A stretch of 8,434 nucleotides of DNA, from assembly GCA_003223675.1 (NCBI GenBank), contig QHVW01000433.1, positions 1 through 8,434 of the forward strand, read 5' to 3'. Below, in pieces: positions 1-4,895 of the stretch (within the stretch, counting starts at the first letter, position 1; every line of letters begins with the position of its first letter). This DNA comes from Acidobacteriota bacterium. GTDB taxonomy: Bacteria > Acidobacteriota > Thermoanaerobaculia > Multivoradales > UBA5704. The notes under the pieces are model-generated. The model did not search any database and was not told the origin of the DNA. It saw only the letters and a program-made list of their open reading frames with translations. The position numbers and the translations under genes are program-made.

Positions 1-1046
1 CCCTCGCCCGCGACAACATCCAATCGGTGCTCGCCCGGCTCAAGATCCTCGCCTGCCTCGACATCGCCGAGCATCGGCGGGCCCAGGACGGGCGCATCCA
101 GGCGGTCTACCGGGAGCGCGGCCAGGACCGGTCGATCTCGCGCGGCATCGACTTCCGGCTCTCGATCGTCCCCGGCCCCTTCGGTGAGGACGCCGTCCTC
201 CGCATCCTCGACAGCGCCGCGCCGCTCGCCCTCGACCGCCTCGGCTTCGACCCCGGGATGCGGTCCACTTTCGAAAGATTGATCACCAGCCCGGAAGGGA
301 TGCTGCTGGTCACGGGACCCACGGGGAGCGGCAAGACGACCACCCTCTACGCCGCCATCCATCACATCAACACTCCGGAGAACAAGATCCTCACCGCCGA
401 GGACCCGATCGAATATTACTTTCCGAAGACCAATCAGAAGCAGGTCTCCGAGCAGATGAGCTTCGCTGACTACGCGCGGGCCTTCCTGCGCCAGAACCCG
501 GACGTGATCCTGATCGGCGAGGTGCGCGACGAGGTGACCGCCGACGCCGCCGTGCGCGCCGCGCAGACCGGCCACCTGGTGCTCTCGACCCTGCACACGG
601 GGGACGCCGTGCTCACCATCTCCCGCCTGCGCACCCTCGGCATCGAGCCCTCCCTGATCGCCGGCTGCTTCCTCGGCGCCCTCTCCCAACGCCTGCTGCG
701 CCGCCTCTGCGAGCACTGCCGCGTCGAAGCCGCGCCGGACGAGAACGAGACCCGCCGTCTCCACCTCGCCGAAGGCGATCGCCATTTCTTCCGGCCCAAG
801 GGCTGCGACGCCTGCGCCGGCACCGGCTTCCGCGGGAGGCTCGCGGTCTACGAGCTCTTCGTGCCCGACGAGGATCTGGCCGACCTGATCGCTCACGGCG
901 AGCCCCCGAACCGCCTGCGCGCCGCCGCCCGCGAGCGCGGCATGCGGAGCCTCCTCGACGACGCGCTCGCCAAGGCGCGGGCGGGATCGGTGCCGCTCTC
1001 GGAGATCCTGCGGGCGGTGCCCTACCGGATCCTGGAACGGGGTTGA
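1..1046 (+). CDS. GspE/PilB-family secretion or pilus assembly ATPase (5' end missing)
   Basis: This is the C-terminal part of a cytoplasmic hexameric ATPase that powers type II secretion or type IV pilus assembly. The frame is open from base 3, so the N-terminal domain lies outside the window; the GTG at 27 is internal, not a start. Counting residues from that GTG, the Walker A motif GPTGSGKTT is at 97-105, the Asp box TAEDPIE at 123-129, the Walker B region VILIGEVRD at 160-168 and the His box TGHLVLSTLHTGDA at 181-194. Two cysteine pairs (CEHC 228-231, CDAC 260-263) form the zinc-binding C-terminal module typical of GspE and PilB and absent from PilT. All ATPase motifs are intact. The sequence does not separate GspE from PilB, so no symbol is given. 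It ends at TGA 1044-1046. Codon use is GC-rich like the chromosome, and no secretion partner gene is visible downstream. Confidence 0.95.
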   Translation, partial: LARDNIQSVLARLKILACLDIAEHRRAQDGRIQAVYRERGQDRSISRGIDFRLSIVPGPFGEDAVLRILDSAAPLALDRLGFDPGMRSTFERLITSPEGMLLVTGPTGSGKTTTLYAAIHHINTPENKILTAEDPIEYYFPKTNQKQVSEQMSFADYARAFLRQNPDVILIGEVRDEVTADAAVRAAQTGHLVLSTLHTGDAVLTISRLRTLGIEPSLIAGCFLGALSQRLLRRLCEHCRVEAAPDENETRRLHLAEGDRHFFRPKGCDACAGTGFRGRLAVYELFVPDEDLADLIAHGEPPNRLRAAARERGMRSLLDDALAKARAGSVPLSEILRAVPYRILERG

Positions 1047-1047
1047 G

Positions 1048-1061
1048 GGGCGGAGCCGCCC
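1048..1061 (+). terminator. Weak hairpin just after the secretion ATPase gene
   Basis: GGGCGG and CCGCCC pair across a tiny loop, starting two bases after the stop codon. No T-run follows, so this is at most a weak or factor-assisted terminator. Confidence 0.25.
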
Positions 1062-1095
1062 GGCGTCGATCTTGCTTCCAAAGTCCTCCTCAGAC

Positions 1096-1101
1096 AGGAG
1101 G
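1096..1101 (+). promoter_or_regulatory. Ribosome binding site AGGAGG
   Basis: A perfect AGGAGG lies 8 bases upstream of the ATG at 1110. It fixes the start of the lysine-rich protein and rules out the overlapping open frames that begin at 1043 and 1072. Confidence 0.85.
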
Positions 1102-1109
1102 CCCTCACC

Positions 1110-1613
1110 ATGCCCGAGAAAAAGACGATCGAGAAGGCCCGCCAGGACAAGCGCGAGGGCAAGGCCCCGAGCACCCAGGCCGGCGAATTCGTCCACGAGG
1201 AGATCGAGCATGTCAAGGAAGGGAAGCACGGGGCGCGGTCGACCCAGCAGGCGATCGCGATCGGCCTCTCGAAAGCCCGCCGCGCCGGCGTGAAGCTGCC
1301 CGCGCCCAAGAAGGGGACCGTCTCCGAGGAGACCCGGAAAAAGGCCGAGAGCGACAGCAAGAAGGGTGCGAAGGGTGCGAAGAAAACCGTTTCCCGCACC
1401 CGCTCGAAGGCGACCACGGCAGCCCTGAAGAAGGAAGGCCACGCCGCCGCCTCGAAGAAGGCTCTCTCGAAGCAGGCGAAATCGGCGGCCTCGAAGCGCA
1501 CCGTCGCGGAGCGTTCCGCGGCGGCCCGCAGGGCGGCGCGCACCAAGGGTCCGGATGAGCGCTCGGCCGCGGCGCACAAAGCCGCGAGGACGCGCGCCAA
1601 GAAGTCCTCCTGA
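1110..1613 (+). CDS. DUF6496-like protein with a lysine/alanine-rich histone-like tail
   Basis: This 167-residue basic protein has no established function. Residues 1-65 form a conserved-looking head (STQAGEFVHEEI, then GARSTQQAIAIGLSKARRAG) that I recall from DUF6496-type proteins. Residues 66-167 are almost entirely Lys, Ala, Arg and Ser and resemble the disordered C-terminal tails of histone H1-like bacterial proteins. The tail carries an imperfect repeat, ERSAAARRAARTKGPD followed by ERSAAAHKAARTRAK. There is no signal peptide or membrane segment, so a cytoplasmic nucleic-acid-binding role is likely but inferred. Start choice rests on the AGGAGG 8 bases upstream. The stop TGA (1611-1613) overlaps the Shine-Dalgarno of the next gene, so the two are probably co-transcribed and translationally coupled. 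The name is from memory, not a search. Confidence 0.85.
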   Translation: MPEKKTIEKARQDKREGKAPSTQAGEFVHEEIEHVKEGKHGARSTQQAIAIGLSKARRAGVKLPAPKKGTVSEETRKKAESDSKKGAKGAKKTVSRTRSKATTAALKKEGHAAASKKALSKQAKSAASKRTVAERSAAARRAARTKGPDERSAAAHKAARTRAKKSS

Positions 1614-1620
1614 GGTTGGC

Positions 1621-1911
1621 ATGGCGGCCGGCCCGCAACGCTGGTCTCAACACGTCACCGAGACCAGCAACGCCCTGGATCTGAAGGAGGGCGTCTTCAC
1701 CCTCGACGACCCCAGGGAGATCGCGCGCTCCCTCAAGCGATCCGCCGAGCGCAGCCGGCGGCGGAAAACCGATCCATTCCGCTCGGCCATGTCGATGCTC
1801 ACCTTCTACGTCAACCGGGCGGGAAAGGGCCTCCCCAAGGAGCGGCTGGCGGTTCTGGAGCAGGCGAAGGACGAGCTCCGGGAGCTCTTCCACCGGCCGC
1901 GCAAAGGTTAG
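1621..1911 (+). CDS. DUF3175-like small protein
   Basis: This is a 96-residue soluble protein of unknown function. The run WSQHVTETSNALDL, the following GVFTLDDPREIARSLKRSAE and the late SAMSMLTFYVNRAGK plus LEQAKDELRELF match what I remember of the DUF3175 family, and the length is usual for it. The frame is open from 1555, but the ATG at 1621 is preferred: it starts at the family-typical N-terminus and has GAGG (1612-1615) five bases upstream, overlapping the stop codon of the preceding gene. The 7-base gap and shared strand indicate one operon with the lysine-rich protein. It is intact and has chromosomal-type codon use. The two genes probably act together, but the sequence does not show in what. 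Confidence 0.88.
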   Translation: MAAGPQRWSQHVTETSNALDLKEGVFTLDDPREIARSLKRSAERSRRRKTDPFRSAMSMLTFYVNRAGKGLPKERLAVLEQAKDELRELFHRPRKG

Positions 1912-1947
1912 AGATCCGGCCGCTCGATCTTGCCGCGACTTCATCAC

Positions 1948-1977
1948 GAGCGGTCCGCCCCGCGAGGCGGACCGCTC
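1948..1977. terminator. Perfect 12-bp hairpin between convergent genes
   Basis: GAGCGGTCCGCC (1948-1959) and its exact complement GGCGGACCGCTC (1966-1977) enclose a six-base loop. It lies 37 bases past the DUF3175-like stop and 43 bases past the stop of the convergent peptide gene, so it could end transcription from both sides. There is no T-run on either strand, so termination strength is uncertain. Confidence 0.55.
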
Positions 1978-2019
1978 ACGCTGAAAGGCTGGCGGTCGGG
2001 CTCTAGGCGATTTTCAGGG

Positions 2020-2187
2020 CTAGCAAGCGCGCAACCAGCTATATCCTTCGCAAGCCCCTTCGGTGAAAATGACTGTAGCGACGGTGGTCGTACCTCCTCC
2101 TTGCGCGGCCGAAAGTTGATTCGCTTCGAGTCGCCCCAGCGTATCGACATTCAGCGTGAGCTTCTTCAGACGCAGATCCTTCTTCAT
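2020..2187 (-). CDS. Putative class I lanthipeptide-type RiPP precursor peptide
   Basis: This 55-codon gene begins at ATG 2187-2185 and ends at TAG 2022-2020. GGGAGG sits on the minus strand 8 bases before the ATG, a near-ideal ribosome binding site. Residues 1-32 look like a leader: a basic start (MKKDLRLKK), a LTLNVDTLGRL segment and the Gly run of AAQGGG. Leaders with the pattern K-L-x-L-N-x-x-T-L-x-x-L...GG belong to class I lanthipeptides. The remaining 23 residues start with TTT and include TEGAC and a final SWLRAC. Thr42 to Cys46 and Ser50 to Cys55 have spacings suitable for (methyl)lanthionine rings, which is inference. No LanB/LanC dehydratase or cyclase, peptidase or transporter is encoded here, so the peptide would need enzymes elsewhere or is an orphan. 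The methyltransferase gene 142 bases upstream on the same strand looks damaged and need not be a partner. Confidence 0.7.
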   Translation of the reverse strand: MKKDLRLKKLTLNVDTLGRLEANQLSAAQGGGTTTVATVIFTEGACEGYSWLRAC

Positions 2188-2195
2188 GGCTTCTT

Positions 2196-2201
2196 CCTCC
2201 C
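2196..2201 (-). promoter_or_regulatory. Ribosome binding site GGGAGG of the peptide gene
   Basis: The minus strand reads GGGAGG, then eight bases, then the ATG at 2187. This supports translation of a gene too short to be found by length alone. Confidence 0.7.
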
Positions 2202-2238
2202 TGTTGCGGCTCGGCGGCTCCAGGGTATCCGGAGACCG

Positions 2239-2260
2239 GAGACTTGCTCCAGCAAGTCTC
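2239..2260. repeat. 22-bp perfect dyad upstream of the peptide gene
   Basis: GAGACTTGCT (2239-2248) and AGCAAGTCTC (2251-2260) are exact complements around two central bases. It lies about 50 bases upstream of the precursor start and 70 bases past the methyltransferase stop. No T-run follows on the minus strand, so an operator for the peptide gene is at least as likely as a terminator for the methyltransferase. Confidence 0.5.
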
Positions 2261-2329
2261 GTGAGAGGTCTACGGGAATTGCGAGGAATTGGATGAATGG
2301 ATCGCGCTGTGGACGGCGGCAGGCCTTGC

Positions 2330-2899
2330 CTACCGGGTGCCTTTCGCCGTCATCAGGCCCCAAAGCCAACTGATCCTGTAGCGCTCGGCGTCCACCTCAC
2401 GGTAGCCCGCCTCCTGGAGCAGGCGCAGGCATTCCTGCCGGCGGTGGACCTTGATGCGAGCGCTGCCGGAGAGGCGCAGATACCAGCTACACACCCGGCA
2501 CGCCAGATAATCGTCGCACCAATCCGTGACGATCAACCGGCCGCCCGGCCTCAGGACCCGCCTCATCTCGCGCAGGGCCTCGACCGGCCGTTGGATGTAA
2601 TGAAACATGTTGCAGGAGACCACGACGTCGAATTGCTCCTCCGCGAAGGGGAGCCGCTCCGCCCACCCCTCCCGCGCGGCGGGATGGGTCGCGGACAGCC
2701 GCCGCAACAGGGCGCCGGTGCCGCAACCGACGTCCAGGACCCGGTCCGTGGGCCGCAGGCCCAAGCGCGCCAGCGTCTCCCGGGTGGTCGCCTCGACGTA
2801 GAAAGACCACCGGGCATCGTACTCCGGCGCGAGCCGCGCGTACTTGGCGACTACCTCCTGCTCGGCCGGGCCGCCGGGACGGCGCTCCAAAGCTCTCAT
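2330..2899 (-). CDS. SAM-dependent class I methyltransferase with an internal deletion
   Basis: The protein belongs to the UbiE/methyltransferase-11 group of cytoplasmic SAM-dependent methyltransferases; the substrate is unknown. Motif I is clear (VLDVGCGTG), and the later motifs LPFAEEQFDVVVS, MRRVLRPGGRLIVTDW and a C-terminal ISWLWGLMTAKG are present. The stretch between them is too short: about 20 residues separate GCGTG from LPF, where the family normally has around 50. The missing piece is the second strand and following helix (usually GVDxSxxML), including the acidic residue that holds the SAM ribose. The reading frame is kept, so this looks like an in-frame deletion and the enzyme is probably inactive. 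I chose the ATG at 2899; another ATG lies at 2908 and a TTG at 2977, and none has a good ribosome binding site. About 190 residues. Confidence 0.72.
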   Translation of the reverse strand: MRALERRPGGPAEQEVVAKYARLAPEYDARWSFYVEATTRETLARLGLRPTDRVLDVGCGTGALLRRLSATHPAAREGWAERLPFAEEQFDVVVSCNMFHYIQRPVEALREMRRVLRPGGRLIVTDWCDDYLACRVCSWYLRLSGSARIKVHRRQECLRLLQEAGYREVDAERYRISWLWGLMTAKGTR

Positions 2900-2909
2900 G
2901 CTGTGCATT

Positions 2910-3029
2910 CTACGACCCAAGCCCCGAGATCCGTGACGGTCGACGATGTGAAACACCTGGCAAGCGGCGGATCTCAAGGATGGAGGAACAGTCGAAAATC
3001 CAGATCGCTTCCGACAGGTTATCGAGCAT
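2910..3029 (-). pseudogene. Truncated N-terminus of a PIN-like (DUF4411-type) protein
   Basis: An ATG at 3029, 18 bases after the stop of the ImmA/IrrE-type gene, opens a 39-codon frame ending at TAG 2912-2910. Its first part reads AIWIFDCSSILEIRRLP, which matches the start of PIN-like nucleases: a buried beta strand, the first catalytic Asp (FD) and a Ser-rich turn leading to a helix with Glu. After about residue 24 the similarity stops and the frame soon ends, so the remaining three-quarters of the domain is gone. PIN-like DUF4411 genes are commonly found directly after XRE/ImmA-IrrE genes, as here, and this context is the main support. The junction is probably near 2955. No function is expected. 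Confidence 0.6.
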
Positions 3030-3047
3030 GGTCAGGGACAATAACCG

Positions 3048-4152
3048 CTAGTCTGTTTCTGATTTTTGAGAAGCCGTTCGAAGTCGCTCCAGCTCGGACT
3101 CAGGGATGTCAAGATGACGCAGCACGTCAAGCCTCGTCATGACGTCATTGTTCAGTGCGTCGATCAACACTCGGCGGGTGCGCTCGCCATACTGATCCTC
3201 ACGCACCACGGTGCGAGTACGCCCCTTTCCGCCTCCACCCTTTGGCTTTTCTTCCTGGCTTCCGCGGAGGAGGTTGTAAAGAGGCCATTCTGAGACGTTC
3301 TTCTCGATGAGCCTGAGAACCGCTGCTCGTGCGCTGACGGAGAACCGGCGCGCCAGCTTTCGGGCGATGTCGATATCGACAACCTTTTTCCCTGGGGACC
3401 AACCGAAGTCCCGAGTCAGAACAGACTGTACGTCATCCCACGGCAAGAGAATGGCTGCCGCGAACCTCTCGCACCACCTCTCAATGGGATCTCCTGCCGA
3501 CGATTCCGATCGGGAGAAACCCTCGATACATGCCGAATCAGTCCTTGTCAAGAGATGGCCCAGCTCGTGAAAGAGAGTGAATATTCTCGCTTCGATTTGC
3601 CATGCGGTGTTGATGGCGATCAAAGGAGCGTAGTCATTCCAAATGGACAAGCCTCTACACGACCGTTCCCCCAGAGGGAAGAGGAACACCAGAATTCCCA
3701 GGTCCTGCAAAGCCTTCCGCCAAGCCTTGAAGGCGCGGGAGGAATCCAGGATCCTGCCTGCCGGTGACCCTCGGCAGGTCGGGCAGCTCCGCTCCGAGCT
3801 CAGCCAGTGCCCACGCGACAGTCTTCTGTAGCCGACGAGCCTCGCGGATGTACCGCCTCTCCACTGGATTGAGATCGGTCCGGCCAGGCTCCGGCGGATG
3901 CCTGAAATCGACATGTGCCATGCCTGACGGCGGTGGAGACGGAAGAAAGAAGAGGGCCGAGGGCCTCTTAAGGGCCGTCGAAATTTTGCGAAACTCCGTC
4001 AGTGTCGGCGAGGCGGTCCCCGACGCCCAACTCGCCAACTCAGTAGGCTCCACATGGAGCTTCCCCGCCAAGTCCGGAAGAGAGTAACCGGACTCCTCGA
4101 TCGCCCAAGCAAGGACGGACGGGGTTATGGGGATGTTCTTCGCTTTCGCCAT
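3048..4152 (-). pseudogene. XRE-family regulator with ImmA/IrrE metalloprotease domain, frameshifted
   Basis: Two overlapping minus-strand frames are halves of one COG2856-type gene. The first (from ATG 4152) encodes a helix-turn-helix (TPSVLAWAIEESGYSLPDLA to ALKRPSALFFLP) and a linker through LPRVTGR. The second carries on from ILDSSRAFKAWRKALQDLG into the protease domain: zinc motif HELGH, then the downstream CERFAAAILLP segment with the third ligand, and a C-terminal GERTRRVLIDAL region. The switch falls at TGCCTGCC (plus 3755-3762), a tandem of GGCA on the coding strand; removing one copy joins VTGR to ILDSSRAF in frame. The linker still seems shorter than usual for the family, so part of it may also be lost. 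Intact relatives regulate a neighbouring PIN-like gene or phage-type genes; the neighbour here is also broken. It ends at TAG 3050-3048. A sequencing error is possible but unproven. Confidence 0.85.
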
Positions 4153-4638
4153 AGTTGCCAGACTCTTCTAGATCACCTGATCCTGGCTATCTTCCCTCAA
4201 ACGCTCGGGGTAGTCTAGGGGCTGTCTCATAAGGGGAGAATGAGACCGGGCGCGGAGTTGTCCATCGCCGTAACTTGGCACTGTTTACGGTCCCGCGCGG
4301 CCGCCGTGGCGCCTCGACGTGGGTGAGCCGACCCCGGATCTTGCGCCGTCGCGACTTCGGGGCAGACCATCCTCCTTTCGAGGCGAGTCGTCCGCCTCAA
4401 AAGGCGGGTATCCGAGATTCGGGGCGAACGGCGCCAACTTCAACGTGGCTCACTCGCCTCGCGAGACGACCGCGAGGCAAGCCGTCCGGGATTCGGCGTG
4501 GTCGATGGCGTCCGGGAGGCCCGAGCCCCCTGTTCCGGCGAGGGCCTCGCCAGTCAGGTCGCCCACGGCGAGCACCGGACCGCCTCCATGGCCTCTCCCC
4601 CAATCGCTAGCGATCCAAGGTCGCAGCTTCAGCCGCTC
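4153..4638. other. Gene-poor stretch with several hairpins
   Basis: I find no convincing gene in these 486 bases. The plus-strand frames from 4275 and 4319 lack family-like composition and a ribosome binding site. The region holds a 6-bp hairpin CCGCCT/AGGCGG with loop CAAA (4392-4407), an 8-bp hairpin GCCTCGCG/CGCGAGGC (4456-4478), and loosely repeated TTCGGGGC words near 4355 and 4417. These may be remains of a lost insertion. The left edge carries upstream sequence of the XRE-type gene, with a weak TTGAGG -35-like box on the minus strand at 4200. Confidence 0.4.
4224..4246. repeat. Short inverted repeat resembling an insertion-sequence end
   Basis: GTCTCAT (4224-4230) pairs exactly with ATGAGAC (4240-4246). 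The preceding bases read GGGGCTGTCTCAT, which resembles ends of some IS5/IS1182-group elements from memory. I see no matching opposite end and no transposase, so this could equally be a plain hairpin. Confidence 0.2.
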
Positions 4639-4791
4639 ATGGATGTTCCGCATCTCCTGAAGGTTGTCGCGCTCATCGAGAGGGGCCTTGAGCCCCGTGA
4701 GGAGAAGAGGGGAAAGCGCTTCTTCGACCTGGCAGACCGCCTGACATTCAACTGTAAGCCGGAGGAGCAAAGCCGGCTCAAGGAGGAATAA
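4639..4791 (+). CDS. Small hypothetical protein, 50 residues
   Basis: The peptide begins MDVPHLLKVVALIERGL and ends with LADRL, NCKPEEQSRLKEE. It is charged, helix-prone and has no membrane segment. The ending PEEQxRLKEE resembles small uncharacterised proteins that normally continue for about six more residues, so its C-terminus may be slightly shortened. The frame is open upstream to 4498, but the ATG at 4639 starts the protein-like part; no strong ribosome binding site precedes it, which weakens the call. Its stop TAA (4789-4791) shares a base with the ATG of the next short frame, and AAGGAGG within its last codons would serve that start. This arrangement is typical of translationally coupled two-gene units such as antitoxin-toxin pairs, but the identity is unknown. 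Confidence 0.45.
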   Translation: MDVPHLLKVVALIERGLEPREEKRGKRFFDLADRLTFNCKPEEQSRLKEE

Positions 4792-4808
4792 TGCCGAAGA
4801 TCCTGTAG
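4791..4808 (+). pseudogene. Coupled start codon followed by a stop after five codons
   Basis: The ATG at 4791 has AAGGAGG (4780-4786) four bases upstream and overlaps the preceding stop by one base, a very strong initiation context. It encodes only MPKIL before TAG at 4806. Past the stop the same frame stays open for 15 codons (TDLGPNRGRLAAGSF) to another TAG at 4854. It is probably the stub of a lost second gene of the pair, or a minimal peptide. Confidence 0.35.
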
Positions 4809-4822
4809 ACGGACCTTGGGCC

Positions 4823-4854
4823 GAACAGGGGGCGACTGGCCGCCGGTTCTTTTT
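4823..4854 (+). terminator. Rho-independent-type terminator
   Basis: GAAC-A-GGGGGC (4823-4833) pairs with GCCGCC-G-GTTC (4839-4849), with two mismatches and a five-base loop, followed by TTTTT at 4850-4854. It would end transcription of the small coupled unit before the AT-richer gene. Confidence 0.55.
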
Positions 4855-4883
4855 AGGTGGTTTCGTTGGGCAGGGACAGGGAC

Positions 4884-4889
4884 TATACT
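4884..4889 (+). promoter_or_regulatory. -10-like box TATACT just before the nuclease-like gene
   Basis: TATACT lies six bases upstream of the ATG at 4896, so transcription starting at the usual distance would begin at the ATG itself, giving a leaderless mRNA. There is no good -35 at 17-base spacing (TTTCGT at 4861), so this is tentative. Confidence 0.35.
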
Positions 4890-4895
4890 CCTTTC

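Noticed and set aside
1022..1600. Long minus-strand open frame opposite the lysine-rich gene
   Set aside because: It mirrors the GC-biased codons of the plus-strand gene, is Ala/Phe/Arg-skewed, and has no family features or ribosome binding site.
1930..2373. Plus-strand 147-codon open frame
   Set aside because: It runs through the hairpin, the complete peptide gene and the methyltransferase end on the other strand; composition is not protein-like.
2297..3142. 281-codon plus-strand open frame
   Set aside because: It lies opposite the methyltransferase with its clear motifs and is a shadow of GC-rich coding sequence.
3740..3775. Programmed ribosomal frameshift in the XRE/ImmA-IrrE gene
   Set aside because: There is no slippery heptamer or stimulating structure, and the tandem GGCA explains the frame change more simply.
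4450..4770. Minus-strand 106-codon frame with GC-rich third positions
   Set aside because: Part looks gene-like (LAVGDLTGEAL), but it has no ribosome binding site or recognisable family and overlaps the small plus-strand gene; too weak to call.
4857..4895. GTG start at 4857 for the nuclease-like gene
   Set aside because: It directly follows an in-frame TAG and a terminator T-run, with no ribosome binding site; the ATG at 4896 fits the -10 box better.
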